This document shows, piece by piece, positions 35,136 through 48,419 of a DNA stretch of 64,000 nt. This stretch comes from Hydractinia symbiolongicarpus. Lineage: Eukaryota > Cnidaria > Hydrozoa > Anthoathecata > Hydractiniidae. Made by a program: the position numbers and the translations under genes. The notes under the pieces are model-generated. The model made no database searches, was not told where the DNA came from, and worked only from the letters and a program-made list of their open reading frames with translations. Where the stretch lies: contig NC_079881.1 of the NCBI RefSeq assembly GCF_029227915.1, forward strand, positions 124,001 through 188,000, in the 5' to 3' direction. Position 1 is the stretch's first letter; every line of letters starts with the position of its first letter.

Positions 35136-37759
35136 GGTACTTTCTTTGTATACTTTTGAATATACGGGCCGAGTCGGAGATTTACGGGAAGTCGCGGGTT
35201 TTCGTTTGCCGGCGATTAAACTTCTTTTATTCAGCGTTTCATCAAAAATGAAAACATTTTTGAAAAATACAAGTCTCATGCGTTTTAGTGGTGAAAAGAT
35301 AATTTGAAAAATCGTTTTGGAAATGAGTTTAATCACAGGGTACTTTCTTTGTATACATTCGACTACACGGGCCAAGCCCGGGATTTACGGGAAATCGCGG
35401 AATTTCGTTTGCCGGCGATTAAACCACTATCACTAAGCATCTCATCAAAAATGAAAACATTTCTGAAAACTACAAGTCTCATGCGTTTTAGTGGTGAAAA
35501 AATAATTTAAAAAATCGTTCGGGAAATGAGTTAACTCCCTGGGTACTTTCTTTTTTTACTTTTGACTATACGGGCCGAATCCGGGATTTACGGGAAATCG
35601 CGGGTTTTCGTTTGCCGGCGATTAAACTTATTTTATTCAGCGTCTCATCAAAAATGAAAACATTTTTGAATACTACAAGTCTCATGGGCCTTAGTGGTGA
35701 AATAATAATTTAAAAAATCGTTCGGGAAATGAGTTTACTCCCTGGGTACTTTCTTTGTATACATTCGACTATACGGGCCGAGTCGGAGATTTACGGGAAG
35801 TCGCGGGTTTTCGTTTGCCGGCGATTAAACTTCTTTTACTCAGCGTCTCATCAAAAATGAAAACATTTCTGAAAACTACAAGTCTCATGCGTTTTAGTGG
35901 TGAAAAGATAATTTAAAAAATCGTTTTGAAAATGAGTTTACTCACAGGGTACTTTCTTTGTATACATTCGACTATACAAGCCAAGCCCGGGATTTACGGA
36001 AAATCGCGGGTTTTCGTTTGCCGGCCATTAAACCACTTTCATTAAGCGTCTCATCAAAAATGAAAACATTTCTGAAAACTGCAAGTGTCATGCGTTTTAG
36101 TGAAGAAAAAATAATTTAAAAAATCTTTCGGGAAATGAGTTTACTCCCTGGTTACCTTCTTTGTATATTTTTGACTATAAGGGCCGAGTCCGGGATTTAC
36201 GGGAAATCGCGGGTTTTCGTTTGCCGGCGATTAAACTTCTTTTATTCAGCGTCTCATCAGAAATGAAAACATTTTTGAAAACTACAAGTCTCATGCGTTT
36301 TAGTGGTGAAAAGATAATTTAAAAAATCGTTTTGGAAATGAGTTTACTCACAGGGTACTTTCTTTGTATACTTTTGACTATACGGGCCGAGTCTGGGGTT
36401 TACGGGAAATGGCGGGTTTTCGTTTGCCGGCGATTAAACTTCTTTTATTCAGCGTCTCATCAAAAATGAAAACATTTTTAAAAACTACAAGTCTCATGCG
36501 TTTTAGTGGTGCAAAATTAATTTAAAAAATCGTTTTGGAAATGAGTTTACTCACAGGGTACTTTCTTTGTATACTTTTGGCTATACGGGCCGAGTCTGGG
36601 GTTTACGGGAAATGGCGGGTTTTCGTTTGCCGGCGATTAAACTTCTTTTATTCAGCGTCTCATCAAAAATGAAAACATTTTTGAAAACTACAAGTCTCAT
36701 GCGTTTTAGTGGTGGAAAGATAATTTAAAAAATCGTTTTGGAAATGAGTTTACTCACAGGGTACTTTCTTTGTATACATTCGACTACACGGGCCAAGCCC
36801 GGGATTTACGGGAAATCGCGGAATTTCGTTTGCCGGCGATTAAACCACTTTCACTAAGCATCTCAACAAAAATTGAAACATTTTTGAAAACTAAAAGTCT
36901 CATGCGTTTTAGTGGTGAAAAAATAATTTAAAAAATCGTTCGGGAAATGAGTTTACTCACAGGGTACTTTCTTTGTATACATTCGACTATACAGGCCAAG
37001 CCCGGGATTTACGGGAAATCGCGGAATTTCGTTTGCCGGCGATTAAACCACTTTCACTAAGCATCTCAACAAAAATGATAACATTTCTGAAAACTACATG
37101 TCTCATGCGTTTTAGTGGTGAAAAAATAATTTAAAAAATCGTTCGGGAAATGAGTTTACTCCCTGGGTACCTTCTTTTTATACTTTTGACTATACAGGCC
37201 GAATCCGGGATTTACGGGAAATCGCGGGTTTTCGTTTGCCGGCGATTAAACTTCTTTTATTCAGCGTCTCATCAAAAATGAAAACATTTTTGAATACTAC
37301 AAGTCTCATGGGCCATAGTGGTGAAATAATAATTTAAAAAATCGATCGGGAAATGAGTTTACTCCCTGGGTACTTTCTTTGTATACTTTTGACTATACGG
37401 GCCGAGTCGTGGATTTACGGGAAGTTGCGGGTTTTCGTTTGCCGGCGATTAAACTTCTTTTATTCAGCGTCTCATCAATAATGAAAACATTTTTGTAAAC
37501 TACAAGTCTCATGCGTTTTAGTGGTGAAAAAATAATTTAAAAAATCGTTCGGGAAATGACTTTACTCCCTGGGTACTTTCGTTGTATACCTTTGACTATA
37601 CGGGCCGAGTCCGGGGTTTACGGGAAATGGCGGGTTTTCGTTTGCCGGCGATTAAACTTCTTTTATTCAGCGTCTCATCAAAAATGAAAACATTTTTGAA
37701 AACTACAAGTCTCATGCGTTTTAGTGGTGAAAAGATAATTTAAAAAATCGTTTTGAAAA
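35136..37759 (+). repeat. Mosaic satellite between the 4,060-bp partners
   Basis: Thirteen or so monomers with more private substitutions than their neighbours, for example ATTTGAAAAATCG near 35302, GAGTTAACTCC near 35528, CTTTTTTTAC near 35548 and AAATTGAAAC near 36870. Heads at 35897 and 37724 are nine monomers (1,827 bp) apart in similar contexts. I saw no clean tandem pair and no non-satellite sequence. Confidence 0.65.
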
Positions 37760-39195
37760 TGAGTTTACTCACAGGGTACTTTCTTTGTATACATACGACT
37801 ATACAAGCCAAGCCCGGGATTTACGGAAAATCGCGGGTTTTCGTTTGCCGGCCATTAAACCACTTTCATTAAGCGTCTCATCAAAAATGAAAACATTTCT
37901 GAAAACTACAAGTGTCATGCGTTTTAGTGAAGAAAAAATAATTTAAAAAATCTTTCGGGAAATGAGTTTACTCCCTGGTTACCTTCTTTGTATACTTTTG
38001 ACTATAAGGGCCGAGTCCGGCATTTACGGGAAATCGCGGGTTTTCGTTTGCCGGCGATTAAACTTCTTTTATTCAGCGTCTCATCAGAAATGAAAACATT
38101 TTTGAAAACTACAAGTCTCATGCGTTTTAGTGGTGAAAAGATAATTTAAAAAATGGTTTTGGAAATGAGTTTACTCACAGGGTACTTTCTTTGTATACTT
38201 TTGACTATACGGGCCGAGTCCGGGGTTTACGGGAAATGGCGGGTTTTCGTTTGCCGGCGATTGAACTTCTTTTATTCAGCGTCTCATCAGAAATGAAAAC
38301 ATTTTTGAAAACTACAAGTCTCATGCGTTTTAGTGGTGAAAAATTAATTTAAAAAATCGTTTTGAAAATGAGTTTACTCCCTGGGTACTTTTTTTGTATA
38401 CTTTTGACTATACGGGCCGAGTCGGGGATTTACGGGAAGTCGCGGGTTTTCGTTTGCCGGCGATTAACCTTCTTTTATTCAGCGTCTCATCAAAAATGAA
38501 AACATTTTTAAAAACTACAAGTCTCATGTGCTTTAGTGGTGAAAAAATAATTTAAAAAATCGTTCGGGAAATGAGTTTATTCCCTGGGTACTTCCTTTGT
38601 ATACTTTTGGCTATACGGGCCGAGTCCGGGGTTTACGGAAAATGGCGGGTTTTCGTTTGCCGGCGATTAAACTCCTTTTATTCAGCGTCTCATCAAAAAT
38701 GAAAACATTTTTGAAAACTACAAGTCTCATGCGTTTTAGTGGTGAAAAGATAATTTAAAAAATCGTTTTGGAAATGAGTTTACTCACAGGGTACTTTCTT
38801 TGTGTACATTCGACTACACGGGCCAAGCCCGGGATTTACGGGAAATCGCGGAATTTCGTTTGCCGGCAATTAAACCACTTTCACTAAGCATCTCAACAAA
38901 AATGAAAACATTTCTGAAAACTACAAGTCTCATGCGTTTTAGTGGTGAAAAAATAATTTAAAAAATTGTTCGGGAAATGAGTTTACTCCCTGGGTACCTT
39001 CTTTTTATACTTTTGACTATACGGGCCGAATCCGGGATTTACGGGAAATCGCGGGTTTTCGTTTGCCGGCGATTAAACTTCTTTTATTCAGCGTCTCATC
39101 AAAAATGAAAACATTTTTGAATACTACAAGTCTCATGGGCCTTAGTGGTGAAATAATAATTTAAAAAATCGTTCGGGAAATGAGTTTACTCCCTG
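37760..39195 (+). repeat. 4,060-bp spaced repeat, right partner
   Basis: Matches 33700-35135. It diverges at about 39195, where GTGTACTTTTGAC replaces GTATACTTTTGAATAT of the left partner. Its last three monomers were duplicated again immediately to the right. Confidence 0.75.
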
Positions 39196-39804
39196 GGTAC
39201 TTTCTTTGTGTACTTTTGACTATACGGGCCGAGTCTGGGGTTTACGGAAAATGGCGGGTTTTCGTTTGCCGGCGATTAAACTCCTTTTATTCAGCGTCTC
39301 ATAAAAAATGAAAACATTTTTGAAAACTACAAGTCTCATGCGTTTTAGTGGTGAAAAGATAATTTAAAAAATCGTTTTGGAAATGAGTTTACTCACAGGG
39401 TACTTTCTTTGTATACATTCGACTACACGGGCCAAGCCCGGGATTTACGGGAAATCGCGGAATTTCGTTTGCCGGCGATTAAACCACTTTCACTAAGCAT
39501 CTCAACAAAAATGAAAACATTTCTGAAAACTACATGTCTCATGCGTTTTAGTGGTGAAAAAGTAATTTAAAAAATCGTTCGGGAAATGAGTTTACTCCCT
39601 GGGTACCTTCTTTTTATAATTTTGACTATACAGGCCGAATCCGGGATTTACGGGAAATCGCGGGTTTTCGTTTGCCGGCGATTAAACTTCTTTTATTCAG
39701 CGTCTCATCAAAAATGAAAACATTTTTGAATACTACAAGTCTCATGGGCCTTAGTGGTGAAATAATAATTTAAAAAATCGATCGGGAAATGAGTTTACTC
39801 CCTG
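39196..39804 (+). repeat. Three-monomer (609-bp) tandem duplicate of 38,590-39,195
   Basis: GGGCCTTAG is at 39137 and again at 39746, exactly 609 bp apart, and the cores, GCATCTCAACAAAA tails and GTACCTTCTTTTTATA units line up between. Small differences (GAGTCTGGGG for GAGTCCGGGG, CTCATAAAAAATG for CTCATCAAAAATG) postdate or accompanied the copying. Confidence 0.75.
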
Positions 39805-40699
39805 GGTACTTTCTTTGTATACTTTTGACTATACGGGCCGACTCGGGGATTTACGGGAAGTCGCGGGTTTTAGTTTGCCGGCGATTAAACTTCTTTTATT
39901 CAGCGTCTCATCAAAAATGAAAACATTTTTGTAAACTACAAGTCTCATGCGTTTTAGTGGTGAAAAAATAATTTAAAAAATCGTTCGGGAAATAACTTTA
40001 CTCCCTGGGTACTTTCGTTGTATACCTTTGACTATACGGGTCGAGTCCGGGGTTTACGGGAAATGGCGGGTTTTCGTTTGCCGGCGATTAAACTTCTTTT
40101 ATTCAGCGTCTCATCAAAAATGAAAACATTTTTGAAAACTACAAGTCTCATGCGTTTTAGTGGTGAAAAGATAATTTAAAAAATCGTTTTGAAAATGAGT
40201 TTACTCCCTGGGTACTTTCTTTGTATACTTTTGACTATACGGGCCGAGTCGGGGATTTACGGGAAGTCGCGGGTTTTCGTTTGCCGGCGATTAACCTTCT
40301 TTTATTCAGCGTCTCATCAAAAATGAAAACATTTTTAAAAACTACAAGTCTCATGTGCTTTAGTGGTGAAAAAATAATTTAAAAAATCGTTCGGGAAATG
40401 AGTTTACTCCCTGGGTACTTCCTTTGTATTCTTTCGGCTATACGGGCCGAGTCCGGGGTTTACGGAAAATGGCGGGTTTTCGTTTGCCGGCGATTAAACT
40501 CCTTTTATTCAGCGTCTCATCAAAAATGAAAACATTTTTGAAAACTACAAGTCTCATGCGTTTTAGTGGTGAAAAGGTAATTTAAAAAATCGTTTTGGAA
40601 ATGAGTTTACTCACAGGGTACTTTCTTTGTGTACATTCGACTACACGGGCCAAGCCCGGGATTTACGGGAAATCGCGGAATTTCGTTTGCCGGCGATTA
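39805..40699 (+). repeat. Satellite monomers with the GATTAACC variant
   Basis: About four monomers, mostly A class. GATTAACCTTC, in place of GATTAAACTTC, occurs near 40288 and again near 43628 and 44237, as does GTATTCTTTCGGC. This segment is the source, or a relative, of the three-monomer unit repeated at 43500-44717. No other sequence was found. Confidence 0.65.
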
Positions 40700-40971
40700 A
40701 ACCACTTTCACTAAGCATCTCAACAAAAATGAAAACATTTTTGAAAACTACAAGTCTCATGCGTTTTAGTGGTGAAAAGGTAATTTAAAAAATCGTTTTG
40801 GAAATGAGTTTACTCACAGGGTACTTTCTTTGTGTACATTCGACTACACGGGCCAAGCCCGGGATTTACGGGAAATCGCGGAATTTCGTTTGCCGGCGAT
40901 TAAACCACTTTCACTAAGCATCTCAACAAAAATGAAAACATTTCTGAAAACTACAAGCCTCATGCGTTTTA
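40566..40971 (+). repeat. Single-monomer tandem duplication
   Basis: The heads at 40566 and 40769 both read GTGGTGAAAAGGTAATTT, and the two 203-bp B-class units that follow are nearly identical, including GTGTACATTCG, CGGAATTTCG and GCATCTCAACAAAA. The corresponding place near 44.5 kb has only one such unit. Confidence 0.8.
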
Positions 40972-43499
40972 GTGGTGAAAAAATAATTTAAAAAATCGTT
41001 CGGGAAATGAGTTTACTCCCTGGGTACCTTCTTTTTATACTTTTGACTATACGGGCCGAATCCGGGATTTACGGGAAATCGCGGGTTTTCGTTTGCCGGC
41101 GATTAAACTTCTTTTATTCAGCGTCTCATCAAAAATGAAAACATTTTTGAATACTACAAGTCTCATGGGCCTTAGTGGTGAAATAATAATTTAAAAAATC
41201 GTTCGGGAAATGAGTTTACTCCCTGGGTACTTTCTTTGTATACTTTTGAATATACGGGCCGAGTCGGAGATTTATGGAAAGTCGCGGGTTTTCGTTTGCC
41301 GGCGATTAAACTTCTTTTATTCAGCGTCTTATCAAAAATGAAAACATTTTTACAAACTACAAGTCTCATGGGTTTTTAGTGGTTAAATAATAATTTTAAA
41401 AAATCGTTCGGGAAATGAGTTTACTCCCTGGGTACTTTCTTTGTATACATTCGACTATACGGGCCAAGACTGGGATGTACGGGAAATCGCGGGTTTCGTT
41501 TGCCGGCGATTAAACCACTTTCATTAAGCGTCTCATCAAAAATGAAAACATTTCTGAAAACTACAGGTCTCATGCGTTTTAGTGGTGAAAAAATAATTTA
41601 AAAAATCGTTCGGGAAATGAGTTTACTCCCCGGGTACTTTCTTTGTGTACTTTTGACTATACAGGCCGAGTCCGGGATTTACTGGAAATCGCGGGTTTTC
41701 GTTTGCCGGCGATTAAACCACTTTCACTAAGCGTCTCATCAAAAATAAAAAACATTTCTGAAAACTACAAGTCTCATGCGTTTTAGTGGTGAAAAAATAA
41801 TTTAAAAAATCGTTCGGGAAATGAGTTTACTCCCTGGGTACTTTCTTTGTATACATTCGACTATACGGGCCGAGTCCGGTATTTACGGGAAATCGCAGGT
41901 TTTCGTTTGCCGGCGATTAAACTTCTTTTATTCAGCGTCTCATCAAAAATGAAAACATTTTTGAAAACTACAAGTCTCATGCGTTTTAGTGGTGAAAAGA
42001 TAATTTAAAAAATCGTTTTGAAAATGAGTTTACTCACAGGGTACTTTCTTTGTATACATACGACTATACAAGCCAAGCCCGGGATTTACGGAAAATCGCG
42101 GGTTTTCGTTTGCCGGCGATTAAACTTCTTTTATTCAGCGTCTCATCAGAAATGAAAACATTTTTGAAAACTACAAGTCTCATGCGTTTTAGTGGTGAAA
42201 AGATAATTTATAAAATGGTTTTGGAAATGAGTTTACTCACAGGGTACTTTCTTTGTATACTTTTGACTATACGGGCCGAGTCCGGGGTTTACGGGAAATG
42301 GCGGGTTTTCGTTTGCCGGCGATTGAACTTCTTTTATTCAGCGTCTCATCAGAAATAAAAACATTTTTGAAAACTACAAGTCTCATGCGTTTTAGTGGTG
42401 AAAAATTAATTTAAAAAATCGTTTTGAAAATGAGTTTACTCCCTGGGTACTTTCTTTGTATACTTTTGACTATACGGGCCGAGTCGGTGAAAAGATAATT
42501 TAAAAAATCGTTTTGGAAATGAGTTTACTCACAGGGTACTTTCTTTGTATACATTCGACTACACGGGCCAAGCCCGGGTTTTACGGGAAATCGCGGAATT
42601 TCGTTTGCCGGCGATTAAACCACTTTCACTAAGCATCTCAACAAAAATGAAAACATTTCTGAAAACTACAAGTCTCATGCGTTTTAGTGGTGAAAAAATA
42701 ATTTAAAAAATCGTTCGGGAAATGAGTTTACTCCCTGGGTACCTTCGTTTTATACTTTTGACTATACGGGCCGAATCCGGGATTTACGGGAAATCGCTGG
42801 TTTTCGTTTGCCGGCGATTAAACTTCTTTTATTCAGCGTCTCATCAAAAATGAAAACATTTTTACAAACTACAAGTCTCATGGGTTTTTAGTGGTTAAAT
42901 AATAATTTAAAAAATCGTTCGGGAAATGAGTTTACTCCCTGGGTACTTTCTTTGTATACATTCGACTATACGGGCCAAGACTGGGATGTACGGGAAATCG
43001 CGGGTTTCGTTTGCCGGCGATTAAACCACTTTCATTAAGCGTCTCATCAAAAATGAAAACATTTCTGGAAAATACAAGTCTCATGCGTTTTAGTGGTGAA
43101 AAAATAATTTAAAAAATCGTTCGGGAAATGAGTTTACTCCCCGGGTACTTTCTTTGTGTACTTTTGACTATACAGGCCGAGTCCGGGATTTACGGGAAAT
43201 CGCGGGTTTTTGTTTGCCGGCGATTAAACCACTTTCACTAAGCGTCTCATCAAAAATAAAAAACATTCCTGAAAACTACAAGTCTCATGTGCTTTAGTGG
43301 TGAAAAGATAATTTAAAAAATCGTTCGGGAAATGAGTTTACTCCCTGGGTACTTCCTTTGTATACTTTTGGCTATACGGGCCGAGTCCGGGGTTTACGGA
43401 AAATGGCGGGTTTTCGTTTGCAGGCGATTAAACTCCTTTTATTCAGCGTCTCATCAAAAATGAAAACATTTTTGAAAACTACAAGTCTCATGCGTTTTA
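40700..43499 (+). repeat. Higher-order repeat 6, copy 1 (3,746-bp spacing)
   Basis: Matches 44446-47246 at 3,746 bp, shown by the heads at 40769 and 44515, the 89-bp truncated monomers at 42395 and 46141, and shared 1-bp insertions in AATAATTTTAAAAAATCG (41391 and 45137) and AATAAAAAACATT. The spacing is 18 monomers plus the 89-bp unit plus about three inserted bases. Confidence 0.85.
42395..42483 (+). repeat. Truncated 89-bp monomer
   Basis: The unit runs normally to GCCGAGTCGG and then joins GGTGAAAAG of the next head, losing 114 bp that include the rest of the core and the inverted repeat. GG is shared between the two ends, a two-base microhomology. Confidence 0.9.
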
Positions 43500-44717
43500 G
43501 TGGTGAAAAATTAATTTAAAAAATCGTTTTGAAAATGAGTTTACTCCCTGGGTACTTTCTTTGTATACTTTTGACTATACGGGCCGAGTCGGGGATTTAC
43601 GGGAAGTCGCGGGTTTTCGTTTGCCGGCGATTAACCTTCTTTTATTCAGCGTCTCATCAAAAATGAAAACATTTTTAAAAACTACAAGTCTCATGTGCTT
43701 TAGTGGTGAAAAAATAATTTAAAAAATCGTTCGGGAAATGAGTTTACTCCCTGGGTACTTCCTTTGTATTCTTTCGGCTATACGGGCCGAGTCCGGGGTT
43801 TACGGAAAATGGCGGGTTTTCGTTTGCCGGCGATTAAACTCCTTTTATTCAGCGTCTCATCAAAAATGAAAACATTTTTGAAAACTACAAGTCTCATGCG
43901 TTTTAGTGGTGAAAAGGTAATTTAAAAAATCGTTTTGGAAATGAGTTTACTCACAGGGTACTTTCTTTGTGTACATTCGACTACACGGGCCAAGCCCGGG
44001 ATTTACGGGAAATCGCGGAATTTCGTTTGCCGGCGATTAAACCACTTTCACTAAGCATCTCAACAAAAATGAAAACATTTCTGAAAACTACAAGTCTCAT
44101 GCGTTTTAGTGGTGAAAAATTAATTTAAAAAATCGTTTTGAAAATGAGTTTACTCCCTGGGTACTTTCTTTGTATACTTTTGACTATACGGGCCGAGTCG
44201 GGGATTTACGGGAAGTCGCGGGTTTTCGTTTGCCGGCGATTAACCTTCTTTTATTCAGCGTCTCATCAAAAATGAAAACATTTTTAAAAACTACAAGTCT
44301 CATGTGCTTTAGTGGTGAAAAAATAATTTAAAAAATCGTTCGGGAAATGAGTTTACTCCCTGGGTACTTCCTTTGTATTCTTTCGGCTATACGGGCCGAG
44401 TCCGGGGTTTACGGAAAATGGCGGGTTTTCGTTTGCCGGCGATTAAACTCCTTTTATTCAGCGTCTCATCAAAAATGAAAACATTTTTGAAAACTACAAG
44501 TCTCATGCGTTTTAGTGGTGAAAAGGTAATTTAAAAAATCGTTTTGGAAATGAGTTTACTCACAGGGTACTTTCTTTGTGTACATTCGACTACACGGGCC
44601 AAGCCCGGGATTTACGGGAAATCGCGGAATTTCGTTTGCCGGCGATTAAACCACTTTCACTAAGCATCTCAACAAAAATGAAAACATTTCTGAAAACTAC
44701 AAGTCTCATGCGTTTTA
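43500..44717 (+). repeat. Tandem pair of three-monomer units (2 x 609 bp)
   Basis: Heads GTGGTGAAAAATTAATTT at 43500 and 44109 begin two 609-bp units. Each contains, in order, a GATTAACC monomer, a GTATTCTTTCGGC monomer and a B-class monomer with AAAAGGTAA and GCATCTCAACAAAA. The units look almost identical. Confidence 0.85.
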
Positions 44718-47246
44718 GTGGTGAAAAAATAATTTAAAAAATCGTTCGGGAAATGAGTTTACTCCCTGGGTACCTTCTTTTTATACTTTTGACTATACGG
44801 GCCGAATCCGGGATTTACGGGAAATCGCGGGTTTTCGTTTGCCGGCGATTAAACTTCTTTTATTCAGCGTCTCATCAAAAATGAAAACATTTTTGAATAC
44901 TACAAGTCTCATGGGCCTTAGTGGTGAAATAATAATTTAAAAAATCGTTCGGGAAATGAGTTTACTCCCTGGGTACTTTCTTTGTATACTTTTGAATATA
45001 CGGGCCGAGTCGGAGATTTACGGAAAGTCGCGGGTTTTCGTTTGCCGGCGATTAAACTTCTTTTATTCAGCGTCTTATCAAAAATGAAAACATTTTTACA
45101 AACTACAAGTCTCATGGGTTTTTAGTGGTTAAATAATAATTTTAAAAAATCGTTCGGGAAATGAGTTTACTCCCTGGGTACTTTCTTTGTATACATTCGA
45201 CTATACGGGCCAAGACTGGGATGTACGGGAAATCGCGGGTTTCGTTTGCTGGCGATTAAACCACTTTCATTAAGCGTCTCATCAAAAATGAAAACATTTC
45301 TGAAAACTACAAGTCTCATGCGTTTTAGTGGTGAAAAAATAATTTAAAAAATCGTTCGGGAAATGAGTTTACTCCCCGGGTACTTTCTTTGTGTACTTTT
45401 GACTATACAGGCCGAGTCCGGGATTTACGGGAAATCGCGGGTTTTCGTTTGCCGGCGATTAAACCACTTTCACTAAGCGTCTCATCAAAAATAAAAAACA
45501 TTTCTGAAAACTACAAGTCTCATGCGTTTTAGTGGTGAAAAAATAATTTAAAAAATCGTTCGGGAAATGAGTTTACTCCCTGGGTACTTTCTTTGTATAC
45601 ATTCGACTATACGGGCCGAGTCCGGTATTTACGGGAAATCGCAGGTTTTCTTTTGCCGGCGATTAAACTTCTTTTATTCAGCGTCTCATCAAAAATGAAA
45701 ACATTTTTGAAAACTACAAGTCTCATGCGTTTTAGTGGTGAAAAGATAATTTAAAAAATCGTTTTGAAAATGAGTTTACTCACAGGGTACTTTCTTTGTA
45801 TACATACGACTATACAAGCCAAGCCCGGGATTTACGGAAAATCGCGGGTTTTCGTTTGCCGGCGATTAAACTTCTTTTATTCAGCGTCTCATCAGAAATG
45901 AAAACATTTTTGAAAACTACAAGTCTCATGCGTTTTAGTGGTGAAAAGATAATTTATAAAATGGTTTTGGAAATGAGTTTACTCACAGGGTACTTTCTTT
46001 GTATACTTTTGACTATACGGGCCGAGTCCGGGGTTTACGGGAAATGGCGGGTTTTCGTTTGCCGGCGATTGAACTTCTTTTATTCAGCGTCTCATCAGAA
46101 ATAAAAACATTTTTGAAAACTACAAGTCTCATGCGTTTTAGTGGTGAAAAATTAATTTAAAAAATCGTTTTGAAAATGAGTTTACTCCCTGGGTACTTTC
46201 TTTGTATACTTTTGACTATACGGGCCGAGTCGGTGAAAAGATAATTTAAAAAATCGTTTTGGAAATGAGTTTACTCACAGGGTACTTTCTTTGTATACAT
46301 TCGACTACACGGGCCAAGCCCGGGTTTTACGGGAAATCGCGGAATTTCGTTTGCCGGCGATTAAACCACTTTCACTAAGCATCTCAACAAAAATGAAAAC
46401 ATTTCTGAAAACTACAAGTCTCATGCGTTTTAGTGGTGAAAAAATAATTTAAAAAATCGTTCGGGAAATGAGTTTACTCCCTGGGTACCTTCGTTTTATA
46501 CTTTTGACTATACGGGCCGAATCCGGGATTTACGGGAAATCGCTGGTTTTCGTTTGCCGGCGATTAAACTTCTTTTATTCAGCGTCTCATCAAAAATGAA
46601 AACATTTTTACAAACTACAAGTCTCATGGGTTTTTAGTGGTTAAATAATAATTTAAAAAATCGTTCGGGAAATGAGTTTACTCCCTGGGTACTTTCTTTG
46701 TATACATTCGACTATACGGGCCAAGACTGGGATGTACGGGAAATCGCGGGTTTCGTTTGCCGGCGATTAAACCACTTTCATTAAGCGTCTCATCAAAAAT
46801 GAAAACATTTCTGGAAAATACAAGTCTCATGCGTTTTAGTGGTGAAAAAATAATTTAAAAAATCGTTCGGGAAATGAGTTTACTCCCCGGGTACTTTCTT
46901 TGTGTACTTTTGACTATACAGGCCGAGTCCGGGATTTACGGGAAATCGCGGGTTTTTGTTTGCCGGCGATTAAACCACTTTCACTAAGCGTCTCATCAAA
47001 AATAAAAAACATTCCCGAAAACTACAAGTCTCATGTGCTTTAGTGGTGAAAAGATAATTTAAAAAATCGTTCGGGAAATGAGTTTACTCCCTGGGTACTT
47101 CCTTTGTATACTTTTGGCTATACGGGCCGAGTCCGGGGTTTACGGAAAATGGCGGGTTTTCGTTTGCAGGCGATTAAACTCCTTTTATTCAGCGTCTCAT
47201 CAAAAATGAAAACATTTTTGAAAACTACAAGTCTCATGCGTTTTAG
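44446..47246 (+). repeat. Higher-order repeat 6, copy 2 (partial)
   Basis: About 2.8 kb nearly identical to copy 1. It ends near 47246, where GTGGTGAAAAAATAATTT replaces GTGGTGAAAAATTAATTT of copy 1. The last part is shared with higher-order repeat 7. Confidence 0.85.
46141..46229 (+). repeat. Truncated 89-bp monomer, duplicated copy
   Basis: Identical join (GCCGAGTCGG to TGAAAAG) 3,746 bp from the first copy, so it was carried along by the duplication. Confidence 0.9.
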
Positions 47247-48419
47247 TGGTGAAAAAATAATTTAAAAAATCGTTCGGGAAATGACTTTACTCCCTGGGTA
47301 CTTTCGTTGTATACATTCGACTATACAAGCCAAGCCCGGGGTTTACGGGAAATGGCGGGTTTTCGTTTGCCGGCCATTAAACCACTTTCATTAAGCGTCT
47401 CATCAAAAATGAAAACATTTCTGAAAACTACAAGTGTCATGCGTTTTAGTGAAGAAAAAATAATTTAAAAAATCTTTCGGGAAATGAATTTACTCCCTGG
47501 TTACCTTCTTTGTATACTTTTGACTATACGGGCCGAGTCCGGGATTTACGGGAAATCGCGGGTTTTCGTTTGCCGGCGATTAAACTTCTTTTATTCAGCG
47601 TCTCATCAGAAATAAAAACATTTTTGAAAACTACAAGTCTCATGCGTTTTAGTGGTGAAAAGATAATTTAAAAAATCGTTTTGGAAATGAGTTTACTCAC
47701 AGGGTACTTTCTTTGTATACATGCGACTATACAAGCCAAGCCCGGGATTTACGGGATATCGCGGGTCTTCGTTTGCCGGCGATTAAACTTCTTTTATTCA
47801 GCGTCTCATCAAAAATGAAAACATTTTTAAAAACTACAAGTCTCGTGGGCTTTAGTGGTGAAATAATAATTTAAATAATCGTTCCGGAAATGAGTTTACT
47901 CCCTGGGTACTTTCTTTGTATACTTTTGACTATACGGGCCGAGTCGGGGATTTACGGGAAGTCGCGGGTTTTCGTTTGCCGGAGATTAAACTTCTTTTAT
48001 TCAGCGTCTCATCAAAAATCAAAACATTTTTAAAAACTACAAGTCTCATGTGCTTTAGTGGTGAAAAAATAATTTAAAAAATCGTTCGGGAAATGAGTTT
48101 ACTCCCTGGGTACTTCCTTTGTATACTTTTGTCTATACGGGCCGAGTCCGGGGTTTACGGCAAATGGCGGGTTTTCGTTTGCCGGCGATTAAACTCCTTT
48201 TATTCAGCGTCTCATCAAAAATGAAAACATTTTTGAAAACTACAAGTCTCATGCGTTTTAGTGGTGAAAAGATAATTTAAAAAATCGTTTTGGAAATGAG
48301 TTTACTCACAGGGTACTTTCTTTGTATACATTCGACTACACGGACCAAGCCCGGGATTTACGGGAAATCGCGGAACTTCGTTTGCCGGCGATTAAACCAC
48401 TTTCACTAAGCGTCTCATC
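46795..48419 (+). repeat. Higher-order repeat 7, copy 1 (1,625 bp = 8 monomers + 1 bp)
   Basis: The ATTCCCGAAAAC mark at 47011 recurs at 48636. The extra base is the A in AATAAAAAACATT. Other shared marks are CTGGAAAATACAAG, GTTTGCAGGCG, GAAATGAATTT, GGGATATCGCGGGTCTTCG and GTTCCGGAAATG. It overlaps the end of higher-order repeat 6 copy 2. Confidence 0.87.
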
